NCBI GenBank assembly: GCA_951802425.1
Contig: OX637798.1
Location: 310,001-374,000 of the forward strand
Reading direction: 5' to 3'
Length of the DNA stretch: 64,000 bases
Origin: Clavaria fumosa
Lineage: Eukaryota > Basidiomycota > Agaricomycetes > Agaricales > Clavariaceae
Shown here: piece after piece, positions 44,195 to 55,043 of the stretch
Layout of the letters: each line of letters opens with the position of its first letter
Position numbering within the stretch: the stretch's first letter is position 1
The notes under the pieces: model-generated
Databases searched by the model: none
What the model was told of the DNA's origin: nothing
The model's input: only the letters and a program-made list of their open reading frames with translations
Made by a program: the position numbers and the translations under genes

Positions 44195-45809
44195 CAGTGA
44201 CTCACAAAACTGTTCCAATGTTTGGAACTTTTCAATTAATTAGAATGTAACTCATGAAGAAATTGAGATAAAATTTTGAAAGTATTGATCAAAATGAGAC
44301 ACTATATATGCCATAATCATACCAATTTTCAAAATACTTCATCCATGTTTGCCTGACATATGAACATTTTTCTTCAGGGGTATCATTGGAACAGTTTTGT
44401 TGCAGGTGGACTTTGGCTACCAAAGCATAAAATTTAGTATTTAGTGTAGCCCCCTTTTGCTTTGAGCACTGCCTGAATCCTCCTAGACATGCTCTCAATG
44501 AGTCTTTGGCACTCTACTGTGTCAATCTTGTTCCACTCCTCCTCCACCCTCTCCCACAACTCCAACATCCCCCCAGGTGCCCTCTCATACTCTCCCAGCT
44601 TTCTCTTCAGGTGACCCCACAAATGTTCAATTGGATTAAGGTCAGGAGACTGTGCTGGCCATGCAAGAACCTTCAGGCCATTCTCCTGGATCTATGTTTG
44701 TGCCTTTTTGCATTTGTGCTTAGGATCATTATCCTGCTGAAAGATGATGTCAGCTGGCAATTTGTCATAATACCTGATGCTGGCTTGGAGGTCTTCTTCC
44801 AAAATCTTGCAGTAAATCTCCCCATCCATCCTCCCATCAATCCTGCATGCAAACCCAACTCCCTCCCACAGCATGCACCCCCACACCATCACAGACCCTC
44901 CACCAAACTTGAGTGTTCCCTCAATAAGCCTATCACTCAAGCCCTCCCCAGCCCTTTTCCAAGCCCACTTCTTCCCATCTGAGCCCAGATAATTTATTTT
45001 GGTCTCATCAGACTATACAACTCTCTTCCAGTCCTCCAAAGTCCAATGTTGGTGGGCCAAGGCAAAATCCAACCTCTCCTTTCTGTGCCTCTTGGAGAGA
45101 ATGGGCTTCTCCTTCTTCACCACAGCCTTCATACCTGCTTTCTTCAGGCTACAACACACAGTCTGGGCAGAGAGAGGGTGGTTGGTGATGTTGGTAAGGG
45201 TTTTGGCCACATCCACAGCAGTACTAGCCCTCCCAGAGCCAATAAGATGGACAGCATGGTGAATATTGGTGCTGGAAAGCTTAGCAGGACAACCTCCAAG
45301 AGACTTAGAGAGGTGAGGGCAATGTTTAGAGTGAAGCCTAGAGATGCTGGAAAGGCCATGGCCAGTGGAGGATGCTATAGACCTAGTAGAGTGGCCAGCA
45401 TCCAGCATAGAAAGTATTTGGTTTTGGTCAGATGGTGTAAGTGGGTGCATGACCAAGTGTGGGGTGTCAACTGTACCAGAAGCCTTGTATATATACACCA
45501 GCATGGTCTGATCATGTGACACTGTTGAAACAATATAAATATGCCAAAACAATCAACAAAGTCATATGATTCTGTCTATTTTATCATGTCAGTTTCACCT
45601 GCAACAAAACTGTTCCAATGTCACCCCTTAAGTAAAATGCACATATGTCAGTGAAGGGTTACTGAAATGTTTTGAGAATTGGTACGATTATGGCCTATAT
45701 AGTGTCCCATTTGGAGAAATAATTTCATAATTTTATCTAAATTTCTTCATGAGTTACACCCTAATTAATTGAAAAGTTCCAAACATTGGAACAGTTTTGT
45801 GAGTCACTG
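44195..45809 (-). mobile_element. Tc1/mariner transposon (1615 bp)
   Basis: TIRs of about 210 bp begin CAGTGACTCACAAAACTG and are flanked by TA (44193-44194, 45810-45811). Each TIR contains the block ACAAAACTGTTCCAATG at its outer end and its inverse CATTGGAACAGTTTTGT at its inner end. Confidence 0.9.
44434..45447 (-). pseudogene. Tc1-type transposase with two TAG stops
   Basis: 338 codons in one frame from MHPLTPSDQNQILSMLDAGH, with helix-turn-helix paired-type N-terminus, a central DDE domain and the end KAKGGYTKY. Catalytic residues are visible: SDETKINYLG, IIFQQDNDPKHK, and SPDLNPIEHLWG, giving DD34E spacing. TAG stops at 45013-45015 (just before SDETK) and 44692-44694 (KAQT-stop-IQENG) sit where Trp is usual (TGG to TAG). 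No frameshift. Family action: cut-and-paste at TA. This copy needs suppression or help in trans. Confidence 0.85.
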
Positions 45810-46978
45810 TATGTTTGCAGCTATGGAAATTTCTATAGCTGATAGCTGTGGGAGCTGTGAAAATTACAGGATTTGTCATGTAATTTCTAACCAAATTTGT
45901 GCTGCAGAAACAGTTGGGAAATGGGAGCAAGGTCATGCCAATGGATATCAGCAGTGACAGGTTCTGAGTTTGAGGTGATGATGTGACTGCTGATCTTGCA
46001 CTCTAGCTATACCTCTTGAATAGCAAATTTAAGTGGCTATAGTCAACTAGTCATGGCTTTTAGCCAGCTATAGCTGGTCCATGGCTAAGTTGCAGCCATA
46101 CTCAGCTATATTCACTAGCTGTGACTACAACTACAGCTAAGTGAAATGAGTACCAGCTATACCAGCTGTGAGCTGCACCTATCCTAGCTGGCTCATGACT
46201 AGCTTAGCTGTGGCAACACTACTCCTCATTACCCTCAACCATGTGACTCCCCTCTTTGCCTGCAGTAGTGTCTAGCTACATTATCTATGATCTGAGGATC
46301 CCCCCATAGTTATAGCTATGTATATGATTATTTACTAGGTTGCAACCCATAACTGGTCATCTTCATGACCTTATCTATGCTTCCTAGTGCTTGAGGGTCT
46401 GGTCACATGAACTGAGAAATAACTGAGGACCAAACTGAACCATGACTGCAAGAGACTGGACCTTTGGTCTTGGTCCACACTCTTTTGAAACTTGTCAGTT
46501 CCTGGTTTTCATCATTTCAAAAAGGACTTGAACTGCAAATAAACTGGTTCTGACCAGTCAAAGACTGAACTTGCAGTGCTTCCGGCTTGGAACTCAGGGC
46601 AAGATGATGAGGTGGATTTGGATGAGTATTGCAAGATGCTTGAGGCTGAACAGCAGGCTGATGAGTTTAGCTTTGATTAGTGCACTCAGTTACTGTAGCT
46701 TGTTAACATAAAACCGGTCCTGACTGTTGCATAACTGATCCCAACTGGTCAAGAACTGGTCCAGATTGGGACCAGTTAGGACCAGTTGATGAACTTCAAG
46801 TGAACCAACATCAACCAGTTCTCTACAGTCCAGTCCAGTTTTTCTCATTATATTGGACTGGCCTATCAGTTATGGTTATGGTCCACTGACAGGAGGGTAG
46901 AAGAACTGGACTGAACTGGACTTCTGTTAGGATCGCTTATGTAAGCCATCCCAAAGTGCAGTTGTGGAGAAACTGGGG

Positions 46979-47448
46979 CACCTGACCGGCAGCACTGCCC
47001 TGCCTTATTAGCAATGGGACTGGCTCCCCACGCCACAGGCTAGTTAGCCTAGTTTACTGCAGGAGCCTCATACCGGCGCTCATCCCAGCATTCAGCAGTA
47101 TCCTTGGTGGAGTCTATTTGGTGTACCAAACAATCTATGGGCGAGCCCATGCTGGGCCTTCACGTGAGCTTCCCACGGCATAATCAACACGTGCTTGTTG
47201 CCCCAACGCGTGTGCTCGCCGTGTCAACATCTGCGCTCGCTGCTGCCAACGATGAGCTCAAATATCTTGATGAATACTAGACATTTTTGAGCAGTTGCTT
47301 TTGTCTCAGACCATGCTAAGCCTCCACTTGAGCTTCCTACAACATAATTGATGTGTACTCGTCATGTCAATGCTCATGCTCATCGTTGCCAACAATGTGC
47401 TCATCTATCTTGATAAACACTACACATTTTCAGGCAGTTTCTTTTGAA
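46979..47448 (+). repeat. Left TIR of the KDZ transposon
   Basis: Inner part consists of two diverged tandem units of about 130-170 bp (TGAGCTTCCCACGGCATAAT and TGAGCTTCCTACAACATAAT versions). Confidence 0.9.
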
Positions 47449-47478
47449 CATCCATGGCATCCGAAATGGAGATACATT

Positions 47479-50400
47479 TCAAGACAGTGAGTCTACACAG
47501 TTCTCCAGCCGCACCACTTCGTCACACAGTTGATCTTCCTCTTCCACAAGAAGGTTGTCATCGCCATGCGATTCACCTTGACCATGGCCCAGACTGCTTG
47601 AGATCTTTGCATATGGACCAGGGCCAGTGTAGCCGCTGAGTTCATACAGTATCTTGAGCCTCATACGATGAAGATTGTTGACGTGGTGACGCTGATGATG
47701 GATCGCTCGAATTTCGCAAGAGAGTGACTCTTGGGTGCGTTCAAGTCTGTCTGCTGTTGAGAGAATATCTTGGTCCTCATACTCGACCCAAGCGTGAAGG
47801 CGTCGTGCCTCCACATTCAGGCGAGCAATCTCTTCTTTCGCCCGAACCACCTTGAAATATTTGGAGGCCATTTCTCGGTTCATCGCATTCGCCCATGGTT
47901 TTGTTTTGACCTCATGCCGGGAATGCTTCAAGAGGGTGAAGTCACCGAGTGTGGCATAGTTGGTTATCTCAGTGTAGTGGAGTACAGGCCTTGGCGGCCA
48001 CTGGAGTGGTGCGAGTTGGTTGTACTTGCCAAGGGCAGTGCGGATTGCCGCAGAACGGCGAGTAATTGCTTTTGATATGTGCTTGCGCAACTTGTAGCCT
48101 GCTTTGATCACTAATGCAATTTTTGATGAGTTAGGAATGAGACGTACCAGTCCCCGCAAGGTTGGCCTTCGAAAGCTCAAACAGCCGTTGCACCACGAGG
48201 CGTTCAAGCTGGTCAACAGCCTGCACAAATGCGTGATTCTGTATATACTCTAATGCCTGTTGATATGCGGGGTCACTTTCCTCCCACCGTTTGTCCAGGC
48301 CTAACCTTTGCTCCAGGTCCTCAACAATGTTCATCATAAGAGCAAGCTTTCCAGTTGCAGCTTTTCGCGATGCTTCTTGGGAGTGAGCAGTGGAGTGGGT
48401 ACTCTTGGGGAGATGACCAGCAGTCACAAAATCGGCAGGGGTATATGTCATGAAAGGAACAGTCGTGATTCTGCCGTAAACTTGCCTGTCAAGGAAGTCA
48501 ATAAATATCTGCTGGATGGATGTATGACCTACTCTGCATGCTTCAGGCCCTGCAGAGCCTCTACATATGACATGGCAAGAATGTCTTCTTCAGGTTTGTG
48601 GGCAAGATTCTTCAGATACTCAAACTCTTCAGTGCGCCAACTTTCAAAATCATGTGCCTGGAAGCCAAAGGTGCGTTTAAAGGCCTCAAGCTCGACAGTA
48701 TATTCAGAGATTATTGTGAGGGCTTGCTTGTAATTGTTGAGGATGAAATTACCTGAATTGTTTGCAGTCAGTTTAAGTAAAGACAATTTGTTGGCAATAG
48801 GCATACTGAGCTCAAGGTACTTGTCACAGTCCCACTGGTCAAAGTGAAGGTCAATGTATTGATGCCAGTGGAAGTGTGAGGAGTGTCGTATAAGGCGAGC
48901 AACAGTGTTGGATGATGCAAAGACACGTTCGCACATTTCAAGATCTTCAAGGCCAATACCAAGCTTATAAAGTGGGTGATTCTCAAGCTGGCACAGGCGA
49001 TTATGTGCATGGCCATGGAATGCATTAACCACAAGGTGGAGATTATTTGAGGCAGCCTTTCTTCCAATAGAGCTTGTGGCAACAGTCGAGCGGAATGAAC
49101 ACGCAATGTCAGAACCAATGACTTGGTTGCATCCGAAGACATCCAAGATCTTGTTGATGGTGGCAAGGCCATATTTCGCACTGCGTAACAGGCATCAGAC
49201 CTTATATAGCAAGTGCGAGTGAGACAGACACTTACAGCTCACCACTTCTCCTCATTTCTGCAAAGACTTCGATGAGACCATGACGGCAAACGCAAACGAA
49301 TACACCAGTCTGATCAAACACAGTCACGGTTTCCTCTTTGGTGGTACTTGCAGCCACCCAATTGTCCGCACATGCACCAATTACAGGCACCTCTTGCCCT
49401 ATGGCCATGCCAGGGCGAGTGCGAACATCATCCTTGAAGAGGTCAACATCTGCAGGCACAAGAGCATAGTCACTGCCAAAGACACGTTCATCACCATGTC
49501 CAGCACCAGTGACACGTTTCAATGAAAAATTCCCATCGACTGCATGGAGTCGGGATGGACTGAGTCGAGGATCATCTGCTAGCTGAGAAATAAATGAGAA
49601 AATAGATTGCAAGATAATGATGTGCGGTACCTTGTACCCGCAAGGTGGGCATGCAAACTTCAAGCGCCAATCCGGAGTATCACGGCCAAGTGCTTGGCTC
49701 ACCCGCTGACGGACACGGCGCAGAATCTCAAGGTATGCATCCCAAGCTATAGCAAATTGATCCCGGAAACCTGGTGAATACAATATGCGGTGCATTGCAC
49801 AAATGACTTTGGCAATGGCTTGAATGCTGAACGACGATTGACGACGCCGGATTTGGTGATATAACTCAAGGGTTTCAAGGGTAATAGCCATGGACGGCTG
49901 ATCTGGGGAGCATCCAAGAAGGCCCTGTTCAATAAGGCATACATTCGCCGGCTTCACATGAGCTGGTATGTCTGGTAGAGCTGGCTGCAAGACTGAGTAT
50001 TTAACAACATATTCTGTATCATCATCAGTACGTAGAACAGGGCATTAGGTGGAAGCATACCACGAAGTCCTATTTTACAGACATCAAAACGGTGTACATT
50101 TATATCGGGCACAGGTTCTTGACTGGCACAATGCTTTTGTGAGAGGTAGGCGTCGACGAGCATTGGCATTTGGTTGGCCCAGCTGGCATGCAATTCGCGG
50201 TTGCGATAGAGACGTGTTGGTTGGTTCTGACGGTGGCAAGGGCTAGAACGCAGTGAGCATTCAATGTTCAAACGGTAAGAAACATGACTTACCCAACGAT
50301 TGTTTCCAGATGAGCTTGAGCAAGTGAAATATCCTCTTCACCCTCATCTACATCAATCCAAGCAGCGTCTTCACCACCAGGTTGTAGAGCATCCAGACTC

Positions 50401-50680
50401 ATCGTCTCAGCGGTACATCCAGCTTCAATAGCTGCTTCAGCCAGTCGTTCTTGGATCAGTATGCTTGCTTCTGCATAGGGTAGTTCAATTTGTATGCTTC
50501 GAACTTGCAGACAATGAACATACTTTGTTGTTGAGCTCGATTCTCGCGCTCTAGGGCAAGGCGGTCATGCCGAACATGTTCAAGATTTGAGCGAGAGGTT
50601 GAAATGCCTCGACCTGTCAGAGTAGAGACCGAGACACCTCCAGACGATGTCATTAATAGTCTTCGCTTCTTTGACATCAC
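47479..50680 (-). CDS. KDZ transposase, eight exons, intact (about 950 aa)
   Basis: Exons (reverse): 50680-50524, 50470-50293, 50242-50061, 50013-49631, 49582-49236, 49180-48533, 48485-48148, 48098-47479. All seven introns are 47-55 nt with GT/AG ends; the summed length is 2853 nt and stays open throughout. Family motifs: SWANQMPMLVDAYLSQKHCA; FACPPCGYK; AVDGNFSLKR (Asp316); GVFVCVCRHGLIEVFAEMRR; DVFGCNQVIGSDIAC (Asp429, Asp440); NAFHGHAHNRLCQL; GLEDLEMCER (Glu494/Glu497). The C-terminus has GYKLRKHISKAITRRSAAI and FKVVRAKEEIARLNVEARRL. Known role: DDE-type cut-and-paste transposition. Which Asp/Glu are catalytic is inferred from family position. The start at 50680 or the next Met is not certain. 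Confidence 0.9.
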
Positions 50681-50872
50681 AGGACAGTTAGAGGAAGGAA
50701 GGATTGTATTGCAGTGTTCGCAAATCAGTCAATGAACGTCTCAGTGGCTGAACTTACTTTGCCCTATGTAAGGAATCTTACCTCGCGCCGCCTGCAACTT
50801 ACCTCGTACCGCCTGCAACCTACCTCGCTGCGATCTGGCCTCCCTCTTGTGACAAACTACTACTACTCAGTC
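50681..50872. promoter_or_regulatory. Shared divergent promoter region of the KDZ genes
   Basis: About 190 bp separate the two start codons. Contains three CGCCGCCTGCAACCTACCTC-type repeats (50788-50832). No clear TATA. Confidence 0.4.
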
Positions 50873-53670
50873 ATGGTTCATAGGCCCTCACAGCAGACTC
50901 AGCCTCCGGCATATTCTCTGGTTGAGAGCAGCGAGGATATAGTAATGAATCGCTACCATGGCATTCATTTACAATGGTTAGTGCCTATACCTACACACTC
51001 AAGGATGATGACATCTCACATCTGTTGCTCATACTTGTTTCACCAGCTATCAGTCCAAGTGACATTCCAGGCAACGTTTGATATTGCCACGGCTAAACAA
51101 GCACTCAGTGCTTTGCCCCCGTTTACCATTCAGACGTCGACGTCAGTTGGTCTGGTAGACTCTGCAAGCAAGCGTGCAGTTGTGGACCAGATGGAGGACT
51201 TGTTTCGGGATGTGATAGTAGTTGATGTGCGAGATAAGCTGCATTTTGATCTCATCAGCTTGCCAGGTGCGTCTTGATGCGTCGGTTCATATTCCCATGA
51301 TCCTCATATTGATGTTATGCCATCACCCAGTTGCCGGAGACACTGGAAGCTCAGCGCCTCTCATTCCTCAGGCTGTTCCTACCCCAAGGCCGTTGCTTTT
51401 TTTAGACCCTGACTCAGAGGATGCGCTGGACTCCCTCTTGGCCCGCACACGTCAAGTATCTTTAGCTACAGACTCGGAGCCTCTAACAGAGTTTGACTCT
51501 TCATCAGATGAAGAGGGATTTGTTCTATCAGATACATCTTCTTCCACTCATCATGCGCTCAATCTACCCGCCCACAATCAACCTTCCCATGGATCATCTG
51601 CTAATCGTGTGCTCAACCAACCATGCCTCGCTCACAATCAGCCCGCCATGCCATCTTCCCATGGGCTGTCCCACCTTGCTCACAATCAACCTCCGCCGTC
51701 TTCCCATGGACCATCCGATAATCTCACACTCAGCCAACCATGCCTCGCTCCTGGTACAGGCCGTCAGCCCGCCTTGCCGTCTTCCTGCACTACCACAACC
51801 TGCCTCCCCCCCAGACAGCAACGATTGGAGCTGAAAAAGGTGATGAACAACTTGGAGCTCGGTATCAATGCACGCAGGACCATTATTCGGTGCCTTCGAG
51901 GTGATGATGGACACCGTCGGGAGCAGTGGGTAAGTAAACTCCTTAGCTGTGGTGGTATGACCACTGTAGATCTTGACATAATCTTCCCAATGATGGAGCG
52001 GATGATGTGTGGTGGTGCATCCGGTGAGCACCCTACCGTAACATGATGCCTCCAGCCTAGGCCTTCTGTACCATTTCTCTTTTCATTTGCTTGCTATGCC
52101 TCTCTTCCTATGCCTCTCATTATGTCTCTCTCGCTATGTCTCTGATTATGTCTCTCTCTTGCCATGTCTCTCTCGCTCGCGCCATGTCTCTCTTGCTTGA
52201 CCTGTAAGCACGTGATTGGTTCATTTATTATGTTGGGTCATTGTCGGGCCATATGTTGATACCACAGAACACAGTCCATGTCTCGTTTTTTGTCTCTCCA
52301 CCGTATGCGCCGAGCTAGGCCAAAACTCACAGCTGCACAGAAGCAGGGACGACGCAAGCGCTTGCTAGATCTCACCAATGACGTCCTCGATGCTCGGAAG
52401 GAGCATGATGAGCGAGCACATGCCATTGCTGTAAAACATAAGTGGTGAGTCTTATATTACTTGTAATGATAATTGTCAGAGTAATACTGCATTAGCTCTT
52501 TGAAGTGGTCTAGGACACAGCTGCTTTTGGGCGGCACAAAACAACATCGGCGTGCCAGCGCATGGAATGGTTTCCTGCGGAGGAAAATGGCACAGGTGAA
52601 TGAAGGTGAGCACAAATTAAAACATTATTTTACCCATCATTTTAACCAATACAGATCGAGCTCATGGCCAACGCTATCGGCTCCACCAGTATCTTGCAGA
52701 GCATGGAGAAGCTGTTCGTGAAGAGTGGGAGAAACTCACTGATCCGGAACTTCAGGGACTTGAAGATGAGCTGAAGCAAGTCCGGGAGGATAAAGACAAC
52801 CGCACCATCATCCGGGCGGCTCCAAAAGCAGTCCAAATGAATATCAATGCTGGTTTCAAGGCTATGAATGCCGAGGTATGTCCCATCATCATTATGCTTA
52901 TCTACCTCTCCCAGATGCCTTTGAACAGTGGGAGCGGCTCGTTGCACAGACTGGCGTTGAAGGCTTTTACTTCGCTGTCCGTCACAATGTTGAGCATTAC
53001 CATGAACCGAAGGTCTTTATGTCGCAAGCTTCAGGACGATTTTTGAAGGAGGTTCTTGGGATTACAGCGAAGGAACTCGCTCTGAAACTAGAGTCTTGGG
53101 TTATTGGTGGTCTAGGTATGCGTACAATAAGCTATTGGCCTTGAGTACTGATAGACAATAATCCAGACAAGGATCCATTGCTGCGAAGATTGCCAAGGCA
53201 CAAAGTAGTCAGCGAGTGCCGGATTCTCATTCAGGGTGGCCTAGGTATGTGTAGGAAAGTCTCTCGAGTGCATGCTGACTTTTTTTGCAGACACTCTGCT
53301 CCAAACACATATGCTTGCCAAAAGGTCATGCCAGATGAATTACGACAACTACGAAGCAAAAATCGTCGAACGATTTGGTGTCGCACTACAAAGTTGGCCT
53401 GGGCCCATCATCTGCAATCCGAGCAAGGTCAATTCCCGCATGGACCTAGACAAACTCTTCGATGCCTTGGATGCTGGGGAATGTAAGTGGATTTTACTGA
53501 CAGAGAGTGAGCAGATGAAAAGGAAGAACGACAATCGGATCCGTTCAGAGGGCGGAGAGGCCATATATAAACCACGGAAGCAAGGGAGGAAAGCTGGTCA
53601 GAGGCCTCCTGTTGTGGTAAGCTCTGACGAAGACTCAGACACAAGTAGTGGTAGCGGACATGAAGCATGA
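50873..53670 (+). CDS. KDZ accessory gene(s), multi-exon, unknown function
   Basis: Starts MVHRPSQQTQPPAYSLVESS; an intron near 50976-51047 joins to LSVQVTFQATFDIATAKQAL; another (51268-51331) joins DLISLP to VAGDTGSSAPL. A Ser/His/Gln-rich repeat region follows (AHNQPSHGSSANR, three related units, 51560-51745) and an EQW donor at 51931. A second block from 52277 has MSRFLSLHRMRRARPKLTA, then SAWNGFLRRKMAQVNE and RYRLHQYLAEHGEAVREEWE (HMG-box-like spacing), GFYFAVRHNVEHYHEPKV, and YEAKIVERFGVALQSWPGPI, ending in a basic, Ser-rich tail at 53670. The two blocks may be one or two genes. A relative lies at 30.2-41.6 kb. DNA-binding is inferred only from the HMG-like part. Confidence 0.55.
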
Positions 53671-53757
53671 ATTCTGAATTGCTCCATTTCCGCTCTCCCC
53701 AAGTAGTAGTTTACTTTTCTTACCGTCCATTGAATGCATACAGTCCCATAAGTGACA

Positions 53758-54228
53758 TGCAAAAGAGACCGCCTGAAAATGTGTAGTGTTCATCAAGATA
53801 GATGAGCGCATTGTCGGCAACGATGAGCACGAGCATTGACATGACAAGTACACAATCAATTATGTTGTAGGAAGCTCATGTGGAGGCTTAGCATGGTCTG
53901 AGACAAAAGCAACTGCTCAAAAATGTCTAGTATTCATCAAGATATTTGAGCTCATCGTTGGCAGCAGCGAGCGCAGATGTTGACACGGCGAGCACACACG
54001 TTGGGGCAACAAGCACGTGTTGATTATGCCGTGGGAAGCTCACGTGAAGGCCCAGCACGGGCTCGCCCATAGATTGTTTGGTACACCAAATAGACTCCAC
54101 CAAGGATACTGCTGAATGCTGGGATGAGCGCCGGTATGAGGCACCTGCAGTAAACTAGGCTAACTAGCCTGTGGCATGGGGAGCCAGTCCCATTGCTAAT
54201 AAGGCAGGGCAGTGCTGCCGGTCAGGTG
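53758..54228 (-). repeat. Right TIR of the KDZ transposon
   Basis: Inverted copy of the left TIR; several of the differences are CG versus TG/CA. Confidence 0.9.
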
Positions 54229-54373
54229 AACTGGGGAGGGTTGTTGGAAGGTCACATGACCTGTGGCTGGGTCGGATTATGTAATCATGTAAGATCACAT
54301 GACCTGGGCCTGGGCGCATCACGTGATCCGAGGGTCCGAGCGTGGGAACGCCGGCAAGTGCCGAAGCGTTCGC

Positions 54374-54484
54374 TATAAGTACTTTTGCTTTTCCTTTTTT
54401 GTACTCTTTTCCCCTTATCTTAGTATTGTCGTCATGACCTTACGCTTAAGTTGTGTGAGACCCAGTCTGATATAATACTAAGAT
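54374..54484 (+). promoter_or_regulatory. TATA, RNA start and self-priming PBS of gypsy D
   Basis: TATAAG 54374-54379; ATCTTAGTATT 54417-54427; LTR ends 54472; AATACTAAGAT 54474-54484 is the exact 11-nt complement. Confidence 0.7.
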
Positions 54485-55043
54485 CCGCCTGTCCGCCCTA
54501 GCCCCGTGTCCTAACCCGGCTAGCCTGGACCCTTAATTTCAAACTGTGACACGTTGTCACAGCTCAGCCCCTATCATCCTCTTCTCCTTTACCCTGCCCG
54601 CGGTGTGTAACAGAACCGCGCGAAATTTTTACTGTGTGTAGATACACGTGACCAGACCCAGAGGAAGTCAACTGTGACCCTCCCCAAGTGATACCGAGTG
54701 CCCAAGGCCCGGAACTTTGTTTTACAGCTACGTACCAGTGAATCGTGTAGTGTACAGGGCAAGGAAAGGCCCCTACATAGTCTTTCTGTAGTTTCCTGGT
54801 CCAGTGGACAGGGCCCTTGCTCTGTGACCATTGTCAGAAGGGCGCACGGGCAACTCATTAGGAGTTGTGGAGTGACCACCTGGGACACCATTTGGGCCCC
54901 ACGTTAACAAAAGTTTCATAGAATAAGAGTTCTATAGGTACATAAGTACACAGAAGAGCAGCCTAAGAGGACAGGACTGTTAAGAGATCGAAGAAATCCT
55001 GAGTGCCCAAGGCCTGGAACTTTATTTACAGCATCCAGGGCCT

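Larger units (their letters stand above)
44110..46221. mobile_element. hAT-like MITE, AGCTATAGCT-palindrome rich, holding a Tc1
   Basis: Ends TAGTGTTGCCACAGC (left) and the inverted GCTGTGGCAACACTA (right); flanks CTCTCATT and CTCCTCATT are an 8-bp duplication with one inserted base. Excluding the Tc1 at 44195-45809, it is about 0.5 kb, built of AGCTATAGCTG-like palindromes. Confidence 0.65.
46979..54228. mobile_element. Complete KDZ DNA transposon (7250 bp)
   Basis: Begins CACCTGACCGGCAGCAC and ends with its inverse; perfect 8-bp duplication AACTGGGG (46971-46978, 54229-54236), confirmed by the uninterrupted sequence in the 3' LTR of gypsy D. TIRs of about 470 bp. Two divergent genes: transposase (reverse) and an accessory gene (forward). 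Looks intact and recent. Confidence 0.95.

Noticed and set aside
47479..53670. A TET/JBP dioxygenase gene carried by the KDZ transposon
   Set aside because: Some fungal KDZ elements carry one, but no double-stranded beta-helix HxD...H motif was found in either gene.
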